A DNA stretch of 8,284 nucleotides from contig QMPB01000166.1 of assembly GCA_003648395.1 (NCBI GenBank), forward strand, positions 1 to 8,284, written 5' to 3'. Made by a program: the position numbers and the translations under genes. The DNA comes from Bacteroidota bacterium. Its GTDB lineage: Bacteria > Bacteroidota > Bacteroidia > Bacteroidales > UBA1556. Shown piece by piece: positions 1 through 6,128 of this stretch (positions are counted from its first letter, which is position 1; every line of letters starts with the position of its first letter). The notes beneath the pieces were generated by a model that saw only the letters and a program-made list of their open reading frames with translations, was not told the DNA's origin and did not search any database.

Positions 1-1009
1 CATTGATTCATTAACTTCAAAGGTTATTATCAATTTTGATATGCTGATAATAGCTAAACCTCAAAAGAGTTTCACCATGAAACAGTTGTTCTTATTGGAC
101 CAATATGTAATGCATGGTGGAAAAATTGTTTGGGCAATAGATGAGGTGAATGTAGATATGGATAGCTTGCGTTATTCTACCAATACTATTGGTATGCCGA
201 TGGGACTTAAGATTGAAGAATTACTATTTAAATATGGTGCTCGTATTAATAGTAATCTACTACTTAACAGAAATGCTTTAGAAATAGGAACTGCTGAAGG
301 TAGCCTACGTAGATGGGATTTTTTTCCAATTGCATTGCCCGTAAAAGGTAGTATTATAACTAAAAACCTTAATGCAGTTAAGACCCATTTTGTAAGCAAC
401 ATTGATACTGTTGGAAACAAAAGTATAAAGAAAACTATTTTGCTAAAGACTGATAAGCAAACGAGAATTATGCCTTCTCCTGCTTTTGTTGACATTCTAG
501 AAATAATATATAAAGGTCCTAATCCTGCATTATACAAAAATCCTGCTCAGAATATTGCTGTATTATTAGAAGGTAAATTTAGTTCTGCTTTTGAGAATAG
601 AATAATTGATCCAAGAATAATGGCTAATGAAAAACTATTTGATATTCAATATACTAGCCCAGAAACATCTCAACTAATAATTTCTGATGGCGATATCCTA
701 AAAAACCAAGTGATGAAAACTTCCAATGGATTGGTTCCTTATCCTCTTGGTTACGATAGATATAGTAAAAAAATGTTTGATAATAGAAAGTTTATTCTTA
801 ATTCAATAAATTATATGTTGGGTGATGAAGCTCTTATTAAACTCAGAAATAAGCAATATAAAATAAGGCTCTTAAATAAGGAGCTAATTAAGAATCAACG
901 CACAAAATGGCAAATAATTAATACTGTAATTCCTATTAGTTTTATTATTGTTTTAGGACTTATTATTGGCTTTATTAAGCGAAGACGTTATTCTAACATT
1001 AACAAATAG
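1..1009 (+). CDS. gldG: GldG-type ABC transporter accessory protein, C-terminal part (5' truncated by window edge)
   Basis: The frame is open from base 2 to a TAG stop at 1007-1009, giving 335 codons. The ATG at 41 is internal, because 13 in-frame codons precede it without a stop, so the true start lies left of the window. The stretch around nt 32-160 (MLIIAKP, then a glycine-rich LDQYVMHGGKIVWAIDEVN) matches my memory of the GldG/ABC_transp_aux family: a Rossmann-like extracytoplasmic domain asking whether a product 'is' a boundary of the chain. The protein ends in one transmembrane helix at about nt 908-985 followed by an Arg/Lys-rich cytoplasmic tail (IKRRRY), the usual GldG ending. In the family, GldG partners with the GldF permease and the GldA ATPase; in Flavobacterium it is linked to gliding motility, but homologues also occur in non-gliding species. 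The DUF4340 gene follows after 15 bp, suggesting one operon. The family call is fairly sure; the role in gliding is not shown here. Confidence 0.85.
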   Translation, partial: IDSLTSKVIINFDMLIIAKPQKSFTMKQLFLLDQYVMHGGKIVWAIDEVNVDMDSLRYSTNTIGMPMGLKIEELLFKYGARINSNLLLNRNALEIGTAEGSLRRWDFFPIALPVKGSIITKNLNAVKTHFVSNIDTVGNKSIKKTILLKTDKQTRIMPSPAFVDILEIIYKGPNPALYKNPAQNIAVLLEGKFSSAFENRIIDPRIMANEKLFDIQYTSPETSQLIISDGDILKNQVMKTSNGLVPYPLGYDRYSKKMFDNRKFILNSINYMLGDEALIKLRNKQYKIRLLNKELIKNQRTKWQIINTVIPISFIIVLGLIIGFIKRRRYSNINK

Positions 1010-1024
1010 ACAAATTATTTCAGA

Positions 1025-2107
1025 ATGAGAAATAAAACAAAAATAAGTATTACAATAAGTTTAGTAATAATAATATTAGCTATTGTTACAATATTAAATC
1101 AAAAGAATAGTACAATAAGTAATGATTTTCTTTTAAGTGATACTGCTAGTGTTGTAAAAATATTTATGGTTAATAAGCAAAATGAGAGTATTACCCTCAG
1201 CAAAAGCGGAAAAGATTGGCTTGTTAATGGTAAAGATAAAGCTATTGCTGAGAACGTAAATATTATACTCAAGACACTGATGTACATTGAAATACGCCAG
1301 CCTGTTTCAAAGAATTCTTATAATACAATGATAAAGCAACTTGCAACAAATTCTGTAAAAGTTGAAATTTATGAGAATGGATATTTAATCAATTTTGCAG
1401 GCTTACATTTATTTCAAAAAGTTAAGAAATCAAAAGTTTTTTACGTTGGAAGTCCAACAAGAAACTACAAAGGCACTATCATGATGATGGAAGGTTCAAA
1501 GGATATATATGTTACTTACCTCCCTGGTTTTAATGGATATTTAACTGAACGATTCTCTGCTAATTATGCCGATTGGATTAATCACAATTTCTTCAAAATC
1601 CCTATTAGATCCATTCTTAAAGTAAAAGTAGAATTTGGTGTAGAGCCAATGCAATCGTATGAAATTCAGAATATTGGAAATAGAAAATTTAATTTAATTT
1701 CTCTTCATACCAATAATACTTTAGCTTACGATACTACTCGAGTACTTGAAGAATTAGCTTCTTTTAGATCTATAAATTTTGAAGCTCTTCTTGATGATAT
1801 GCCAAAGCATACACTTGATTCTTTAGAAAATAGTATTCCCCTAAGAACGGTTACTCTAACAACAATTGACCAGAAAAATATCAGAATTAGAATGTACCAC
1901 AGACCAAATTTTGATAATAAAGTTGATTTTAGTGGTAAATACTTTCCTTACGATATGGATAGAATGTATGCTTTAGTAGATAATTTTAAGCATCCTGTTA
2001 GCGTACAATTCTTTGTTGTAGATAATATTACTCGTACTTTAAACTATCTTATTGGAAAAGAAAAAAGAAAGACTGAAGGTATGGAAGGTTTCTTAATTGG
2101 TAAATAA
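1025..2107 (+). CDS. DUF4340 domain-containing membrane-anchored protein
   Basis: This 360-residue protein has a short basic N-terminus (MRNKTK), one hydrophobic helix at residues 7-24 acting as signal anchor, and a long extracytoplasmic region. The part at residues 41-170 carries the DUF4340 pattern: VVKIFMVNKQNESITL, then KDWLVNGKDKA, a short helical stretch with VKVEIYENG at 111-119, VFYVGSPTRNYKGT at 138-151 and YLPGFNGYL at 165-173. The function of DUF4340 is unknown. Members commonly lie beside GldG/ABC_transp_aux genes, and here the gene starts 15 bp after gldG on the same strand, so I infer a subunit or partner of that transporter. There is no Shine-Dalgarno motif before the ATG. The last four sense residues before the terminal Lys (FLIG) lie in an inverted repeat shared with the convergent MarC gene, whose stop is only 5 bp away. 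Confidence 0.85.
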   Translation: MRNKTKISITISLVIIILAIVTILNQKNSTISNDFLLSDTASVVKIFMVNKQNESITLSKSGKDWLVNGKDKAIAENVNIILKTLMYIEIRQPVSKNSYNTMIKQLATNSVKVEIYENGYLINFAGLHLFQKVKKSKVFYVGSPTRNYKGTIMMMEGSKDIYVTYLPGFNGYLTERFSANYADWINHNFFKIPIRSILKVKVEFGVEPMQSYEIQNIGNRKFNLISLHTNNTLAYDTTRVLEELASFRSINFEALLDDMPKHTLDSLENSIPLRTVTLTTIDQKNIRIRMYHRPNFDNKVDFSGKYFPYDMDRMYALVDNFKHPVSVQFFVVDNITRTLNYLIGKEKRKTEGMEGFLIGK

Positions 2108-2127
2108 ACATACTATCCAATTAAGAA
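2090..2127. terminator. Possible bidirectional terminator: 11-bp perfect inverted repeat across two convergent gene ends
   Basis: The arm TTCTTAATTGG (2090-2100) and its exact reverse complement CCAATTAAGAA (2117-2127) flank a 16-nt loop that contains both stop codons, TAA at 2105-2107 (+) and TAG at 2115-2113 (-). An RNA hairpin would form from either strand. The stem is AT-rich, the loop is large and no clean run of U follows it, so it is a weak candidate for an intrinsic terminator. Its placement between convergent genes is the best argument for that role. Confidence 0.4.
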
Positions 2128-2751
2128 TATATCTCTTAATATAGGTTTTAATCCTGCAAAGAAAAATTCTACAGCTATTACCATCATTATTAAACCCATG
2201 AGTTTTAGCATAATTTTATTACCTGTTTCCCCAATAAACTTAATAATAGTACCAGCACCCAAGAAAGTTATAAGAGTTAACAACATCACAAGAAAAATAG
2301 CAATAGGTAATACTAATTGATTTTCAATCCCTTGTGCATCCTGCATTAAAACTATAGCGTTAGTGATAGAACCTGGGCCAGCTAGCATTGGTATTCCAAG
2401 TGGTGTAATTGCAATATCTTCAATTGCTGATTCTACATCATCAGAATTATATTTAAGTCTACTAATCCTAGCATTAAGCATCTCGTAACCCATCATAAAG
2501 AAAATTACTCCTCCTGCTATTCTAAATCCATTTACAGAAATCCCGAAGAACTTAAACATTAATTGACCAGCAAAAGCAAAAAGTGTAAGCGTAAAAAAAG
2601 CAGTTATAGTTGCTTTAATCGCTGTTTTCCTTCTTTGAGCAACAGTCAAATCACCAGTCATAGCAAGAAAAACAGGAGCTACTCCTATAGGATTAATTAA
2701 GGCTAAGAAGCTTGTGAAAGCAAAAAGAGCAAAATTGATAGTTTCTTGCAT
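2113..2751 (-). CDS. MarC family (UPF0056) integral membrane protein
   Basis: This 212-residue, very hydrophobic protein has the usual MarC length and about six membrane segments (roughly residues 7-29, 44-66, 72-92, 115-135, 146-169 and 182-200). Family signatures are visible: NPIGVAPVFLAMT at 20-32, NGFRIAGGVIFFMMGYEM at 74-91, the second half-repeat ITPLGIPMLAGPGSIT at 115-130, and a GNKIMLKLMGLIMMVIAVEF stretch near the C-terminus. The two proline/glycine motifs fit the internal-repeat architecture of the family. The molecular function is not settled. Despite the name, E. coli MarC has been reported not to contribute to multiple antibiotic resistance, so no resistance role should be inferred. 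The gene lies downstream of the Dabb gene on the same strand with a 122-bp gap that contains its own promoter-like box, so it may be transcribed separately. Its 3' end converges on the DUF4340 gene. Confidence 0.92.
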   Translation of the reverse strand: MQETINFALFAFTSFLALINPIGVAPVFLAMTGDLTVAQRRKTAIKATITAFFTLTLFAFAGQLMFKFFGISVNGFRIAGGVIFFMMGYEMLNARISRLKYNSDDVESAIEDIAITPLGIPMLAGPGSITNAIVLMQDAQGIENQLVLPIAIFLVMLLTLITFLGAGTIIKFIGETGNKIMLKLMGLIMMVIAVEFFFAGLKPILRDIFLIG

Positions 2752-2817
2752 TTATTCTGATTTTTGAATGGTAAATCTTTTATAAAAATATCTTAATAGT
2801 GATGAAATACTATTCTG

Positions 2818-2825
2818 CAAAAGTA
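2818..2825 (-). promoter_or_regulatory. Candidate Bacteroidota -7 box upstream of the MarC gene
   Basis: On the minus strand this reads TACTTTTG, a full match to the Bacteroidota TAnnTTTG -7 consensus. It would give a leader of about 60 nt before the MarC start at 2751. No TTG sits at the expected 19-21 bp upstream, so the call rests on the -7 box alone. A 6-base consensus like this also arises by chance in DNA of this composition. Confidence 0.4.
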
Positions 2826-2840
2826 GTATATATTCTCAAT

Positions 2841-2873
2841 TATCTATAGTTGTTTGAAACTAAAACATAGATA
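2841..2873 (-). terminator. Weak hairpin directly after the Dabb stop codon
   Basis: TATCTAT (2841-2847) pairs with ATAGATA (2867-2873), and an inner AGTT/AACT pair extends the stem with a small bulge. It begins right after the TAA of the Dabb gene (2876-2874). The stem is entirely A/T at its base and no U run follows, so it could be a weak terminator or chance. Confidence 0.25.
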
Positions 2874-3179
2874 TTAAAAATAATAATCAACAACAGCGGT
2901 TTCCAATTTTAAAGTTCTCATAAAATCAAGGACATTCACATGTTTAGGGTGAGTTCTGTATGTATTCAAATCATCTTCATTTTTAAGAACAACTATTAAT
3001 GATAAATCAAAGGTACTTCTTGTACTAATATTCTCCCCTACTTCTAAATCAATAATTTCATCTATTGATTGAGGTAATTTCTCAAGCATAGTTTTCAATT
3101 TTATGATATTCTTTGCTTTTCTAGTTGTATCACTATCTACAATGTTAATAAATACAATATGCTTAATTTGTTTTTTCAT
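2874..3179 (-). CDS. Dabb (stress-responsive A/B barrel) domain protein
   Basis: A 101-residue soluble protein, the usual size of a single Dabb domain (about 100 residues, dimeric alpha+beta barrel). Matching landmarks: the first strand IKHIVFINI at 5-13, a helix with leucines at 24-35, LEVGENIS at 45-52, FDLSLIVVLKNEDDLNTYRTHPKHVNV at 57-83 containing the Y..HP.H pattern of the family, and the final strand AVVDYYF at 95-101. Dabb proteins include plant stress-induced proteins and olivetolic acid cyclase; most bacterial members have no known substrate. No signal peptide is present, so it is cytoplasmic. It is divergent from the lipase-like gene across 73 bp and precedes MarC with a 122-bp gap. 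The domain call is confident; any enzymatic role is unknown. Confidence 0.85.
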   Translation of the reverse strand: MKKQIKHIVFINIVDSDTTRKAKNIIKLKTMLEKLPQSIDEIIDLEVGENISTRSTFDLSLIVVLKNEDDLNTYRTHPKHVNVLDFMRTLKLETAVVDYYF

Positions 3180-3216
3180 TCTATAATAAACTTAAAATTG
3201 TTTTAATGTTGATACA

Positions 3217-3233
3217 CAAAAATAGTAAATTTG
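3217..3233. promoter_or_regulatory. Back-to-back candidate -7 boxes for the divergent Dabb and lipase-like genes
   Basis: Within 17 bp there are two full TAnnTTTG matches in opposite orientation: TATTTTTG on the minus strand (3224-3217) facing the Dabb gene, and TAAATTTG on the plus strand (3226-3233) facing the lipase-like gene, one base apart. Leaders would be about 30-35 nt and 14 nt. No TTG lies at the ideal 19-21 bp on either side; on the plus strand TTG occurs at 3198-3200 (25 bp) and 3209-3211 (14 bp). The 73-bp intergenic region must hold both promoters unless one gene is silent. Confidence 0.5.
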
Positions 3234-3252
3234 CAGTAAATAATATAATCAT

Positions 3253-4401
3253 ATGAAGACATTTATAATAATACTTCTGCTAACTATATTTAGTTCAGTA
3301 ATTTCCAATAACACTTACGCACAATCTGCCTTAAAACCTGGATTTAATGCGGTAGAATATAGAGAACTCATTAGCCTTACCAGCCGACATCTAGATAGCA
3401 ATATTATTCTAGAATACTCTAAAAAATTACTCCCCTATCCCAATGCTAAGCGAGTATATATATCAAAACCAGTAGGATTAGAAAATAAATGGGACTTTTG
3501 GGTGAAAAAATCAAAAATTGGAATTATCAGTTTACGTGGCACAACACCTTCTAAGAATAGCTGGTTAGAGAATTTTTATGCTGCAATGATACCTGCAATT
3601 GGTGAAATTACAATTAATAATGGCCATAAGTTTAAATATAAATTAGCATCAGATAGCAGTGCATATATTCACTCAGGATGGCTTTTAGGAATGGCGTATA
3701 TGGCCGATGATATTGTTAAGCATATTAATGAGGCCTATAATCAAGGAATTAAAGATTTTATTATTATTGGTCATAGACAAGGAGGTGCTCTTGCATTATT
3801 ATTAAGATCATATTTAGAATATTTGCCCGAAGGCCTGCCTAGAGATATAAGAATAAAAACATATGCTAGTGCTGCGCCAAAAGTTGGAAATACTAAATAT
3901 GCTTACGATTTCGATTTTATTACTAGAGGTGGTTGGGCTTTTAGAATTGTAAATACAGAAGATTGGGTTCCTCAAATGCCATTTACTGTTCAACAAGTAA
4001 CCGATTTAAATAAAATAAATCCCTTTTCTGATATTAAAGAAATGACTAAATCAATGCCTTTTGGAGCTAGAACTTATGTTAGGTCAGCTTATAATAAAAT
4101 GGTAAGGAGAACTAGAAAATCTCAAGAAACATATACCAAATATTTAGGCTCTCAAGCTTATAAAATGTGCAAGGAAGTTATACCTGAATTAGAAAAACCA
4201 GATTTTAAGAATAGTTTTAATTATGTTGCTTGTGGTACTCCTATTGTTTTAAGGCCTACCGATAGCTATTATTCTTACTATGTCAAGAATGCCAAACAAA
4301 GTATTTTTATCCATCATATGTACTATGCGTATTATTATCTATGTTTACAAAACTATCCAGAAAAAGAGAGTAGTTTTAAAGCATCACATATTAATCCATA
4401 A
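3253..4401 (+). CDS. Secreted lipase class 3-like protein lacking the nucleophile serine (GHRQGG)
   Basis: This 382-residue protein begins with a clear signal peptide: MK, a hydrophobic core at residues 4-17, and a likely cut after T-Y-A23. There is no lipobox. The body follows the lipase class 3 (alpha/beta hydrolase, PF01764) order: strand and oxyanion region GIISLRGTTP at 90-99, IHSGW at 139-143 matching the family HxGF region, the nucleophile elbow IIIGHRQGGALALL at 170-183, ASAAPKVGN at 205-213 (family G.P.VGN), and VNTEDWVP at 233-240 with the likely catalytic Asp237. A His pair at 354-355 near the C-terminus is the best catalytic His candidate. The expected serine of GHSxGG is Arg175, encoded by AGA at 3775-3777; AGT or AGC would be Ser. 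All other motifs and the frame are intact. If correct, the protein should not hydrolyse esters by the usual mechanism and may be a binding pseudoenzyme; a sequence error or recent mutation is the alternative. Confidence 0.85.
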   Translation: MKTFIIILLLTIFSSVISNNTYAQSALKPGFNAVEYRELISLTSRHLDSNIILEYSKKLLPYPNAKRVYISKPVGLENKWDFWVKKSKIGIISLRGTTPSKNSWLENFYAAMIPAIGEITINNGHKFKYKLASDSSAYIHSGWLLGMAYMADDIVKHINEAYNQGIKDFIIIGHRQGGALALLLRSYLEYLPEGLPRDIRIKTYASAAPKVGNTKYAYDFDFITRGGWAFRIVNTEDWVPQMPFTVQQVTDLNKINPFSDIKEMTKSMPFGARTYVRSAYNKMVRRTRKSQETYTKYLGSQAYKMCKEVIPELEKPDFKNSFNYVACGTPIVLRPTDSYYSYYVKNAKQSIFIHHMYYAYYYLCLQNYPEKESSFKASHINP

Positions 4402-4478
4402 AACTATATGAATATTAAATCTATAAGAGATTGTTGTCTTAGTTAAAAAGCAGTAACAGAGAGCTTTCCTTTTGATGA

Positions 4479-4494
4479 GAAAACAATAGTTTTC
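4479..4494. terminator. Small hairpin in the convergent gap between the lipase-like and YkgJ-type genes
   Basis: GAAAAC (4479-4484), loop AATA, GTTTTC (4489-4494) forms a perfect 6-bp stem between two convergent stop codons (4401 and 4506) in a 104-bp gap. It is short, with two G-C pairs and no strong U run on either side. A terminator is expected here, but this one is weakly supported. Confidence 0.25.
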
Positions 4495-4505
4495 AAGGTG
4501 ATAAT

Positions 4506-5009
4506 TTACCTTTCAAATTCATCAACTATAGCCTTACTAACCTCCAATACAGCAGGACAAGTTTTAAGATTTTCAATACTTAAGTCTAAAACTTGGTAAA
4601 ACCTACGTCTATCGGTATGAGGATATTCTCTGCAAGCCTTAGGTCGGCTCTCATAAATCATACAATAATTATCAGGCATTAAAAATGGACATGGCATAGT
4701 TTTGAAAACATAATCATTATCTTCATCCATTCTGAGATAATCTGTAACAACCTTAGACGGTTTAATTTTTAAGTATTTAGCCATCTTACTAATGTCAACA
4801 TCAGTAATGCGAGGACCCAATGATTTACAGCAATTACCACAAGATAAACAATCTATTTTCTCAAAAACATCATCATGAACCCCATGAACAAATGTATCTA
4901 AGTTTTTAGGTTTCTTCTTTTTTATTTGCTTAAAAACCTTAGTTATTTTTGAAAGATTATCTTTAACATTCTCTTCAAGATTTTCAAGTAAGTTTTCTGT
5001 ATAATCCAT
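4506..5009 (-). CDS. YkgJ family CxxCxxCC zinc/iron-chelating domain protein
   Basis: This 167-residue cytoplasmic protein has the defining cysteine cluster CLSCGNCC at residues 54-61 (C54, C57, C60, C61), followed by further cysteines at 107 (MPCPFL), 116 (NYCMIY), 126 (KACREYP) and 151 (KTCPAV). This spacing is typical of the YkgJ/CxxCxxCC family (PF03692), annotated as putative Zn- or Fe-chelating; the C-x8-C-x9-C region with SRPKACREYP is also a family hallmark. Function is unknown in general. The N-terminal 40 residues are charged and probably helical (LLENLEENVKDNLSKITK and a Lys-rich stretch), a possible coiled coil outside the metal domain. Its ATG directly follows the TAA of the upstream glycosyltransferase gene with no intervening base, so translation is probably coupled. 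It is the last gene of the minus-strand run. Confidence 0.88.
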   Translation of the reverse strand: MDYTENLLENLEENVKDNLSKITKVFKQIKKKKPKNLDTFVHGVHDDVFEKIDCLSCGNCCKSLGPRITDVDISKMAKYLKIKPSKVVTDYLRMDEDNDYVFKTMPCPFLMPDNYCMIYESRPKACREYPHTDRRRFYQVLDLSIENLKTCPAVLEVSKAIVDEFER

Positions 5010-6095
5010 TTAATTTAATTGTTTTAGTGCCTTTGAAATCTCATTTTTATAGATACTCTCTTCCGAATTAAAACCAGAATACAATTTATAATTACTAATT
5101 ATTTTATCAATATTAAACTCAGCTTGCTTCTGATAAAAAAACTTAGATTCTTTTAAAAAATTTTTAGCTAAATATTCCTGTTCGGTTTGTCCTGGAGTGG
5201 GTACAAATACAGCTTTCACTCCAAGAAAATATAAGTCCATTATAGTAGAATATCCACTTCTTGAAATCACTATATCTGAGGACTTAATCACTTCCAACAG
5301 CTCACTATCATTAAGATGATTATAGATTGTAATATCATTTAATATACTCTTATTTTCATCATCTGGCAGTCCTCTTAAAACAACTGATTTGCCATTATAT
5401 TTGCTTAATTGCTCTAAAACTATCTCTTCAAAATCAGAGCGCGCAGGCTCTGGTCCAGATAATAAAACTAGAATAGTAGGAAATTCATTAATCTGCCTTG
5501 TATTAACTATTTTATGATTAATAAATCGACTTAAAGCACCAATGTAGAAAATATTTTTTGGAGGATTAGAAATCTGTGACAATTCTCCAGCAAGATTATT
5601 ATTTCCTATAAAATCTGGAATCCAAACTTGGTTAAACTTAGACATCATTTCTTTATGCAAAGCTTTGAGTATTGGTTTAGCTATCTTCATAACATTTGGA
5701 GGAAGTATTTGCAATTGATGTGTAATAAAAACTGATGGGATATTTTTATGATGAATTCCATACCTATTATCACTAATAATTAAATTAGCAGCAAACTCTT
5801 TTAGAATAATATCCAATTTCTTCTTTTCATCAGAAATGGTAGTCTTTATCTTTGGCAGTTGAGTTATCATATTCATTACCATAGAATTACTAGTGTAATT
5901 AATATTATACGTAGGAAGTTCAAAACACTTAAGACTCTTATATCTACTCTGAAAAAGTATTAATGCATGTGATGAAGAGGCAAGAGCCACTTGATAATTA
6001 TTATCCAAAAAATATTCAATGATAGGAAACATACGAGTTGCATGTCCCAAACCCCAATCAAGAGCAGCGATAAGTACTTTTTGTTGTTTATTCAT
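5010..6095 (-). CDS. GT-B fold glycosyltransferase, MurG/GT28-like family protein
   Basis: This 361-residue protein has a two-domain GT-B look and no signal peptide or membrane helix. The N-terminal half opens with KVLIAALDWGLGHATR at residues 6-21, with the glycine-rich GLGHATR loop resembling that of MurG and related transferases, then LIISDNRYG at 105-113 and ITHQL at 124-128. The C-terminal half has ILVLLSGPEPARSDFE at 208-223, then VISRSGYSTIMDL at 276-288 and PTPGQTEQEYLA at 299-310, which correspond to the nucleotide-sugar binding region of Glyco_tran_28_C. It lacks enough similarity to be MurG itself, which normally lies in the division gene cluster. Donor and acceptor cannot be told; a cell-surface or lipid-linked glycan is a guess. 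It is followed with zero gap by the YkgJ-type gene and preceded after 33 bp by the nitroreductase gene. Confidence 0.82.
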   Translation of the reverse strand: MNKQQKVLIAALDWGLGHATRMFPIIEYFLDNNYQVALASSSHALILFQSRYKSLKCFELPTYNINYTSNSMVMNMITQLPKIKTTISDEKKKLDIILKEFAANLIISDNRYGIHHKNIPSVFITHQLQILPPNVMKIAKPILKALHKEMMSKFNQVWIPDFIGNNNLAGELSQISNPPKNIFYIGALSRFINHKIVNTRQINEFPTILVLLSGPEPARSDFEEIVLEQLSKYNGKSVVLRGLPDDENKSILNDITIYNHLNDSELLEVIKSSDIVISRSGYSTIMDLYFLGVKAVFVPTPGQTEQEYLAKNFLKESKFFYQKQAEFNIDKIISNYKLYSGFNSEESIYKNEISKALKQLN

Positions 6096-6100
6096 TAATG

Positions 6101-6125
6101 CAAAGATAGAATAATTGCCTCTATC
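6101..6125 (-). promoter_or_regulatory. Candidate -7 box overlapping a small dyad upstream of the glycosyltransferase gene
   Basis: In the 33-bp gap the minus strand has TATCTTTG (6108-6101), a full TAnnTTTG match. A start of transcription a few bases on would fall at or just before the ATG at 6095, giving a leaderless or nearly leaderless message. The box overlaps one arm of a 6-bp inverted repeat, GATAGA (6105-6110) and TCTATC (6120-6125). No TTG is found at the -33 distance, and readthrough from the upstream nitroreductase gene is equally likely. Confidence 0.3.
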
Positions 6126-6128
6126 CTA

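Noticed and set aside
172..537. 121-codon open frame on the minus strand inside gldG
   Set aside because: It lies fully antisense to the GldG coding region, which has clear family similarity; its product shows no recognisable domain.
1099..1287. 62-codon minus-strand open frame inside the DUF4340 gene
   Set aside because: Antisense to a well-supported gene; the hydrophobic product is explained by the AT-rich opposite strand.
2113..2751. MarC as a multiple antibiotic resistance determinant
   Set aside because: The name is historical; the family is widespread and reported not to confer this resistance in E. coli.
3814..3996. 60-codon minus-strand open frame inside the lipase-like gene
   Set aside because: Antisense to a supported gene, with no domain or promoter.
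3253..4401. Calling the lipase-like gene a pseudogene because of the lost Ser
   Set aside because: The frame, signal peptide and all other motifs are intact, so a pseudoenzyme or point error is a better description than a decayed gene.
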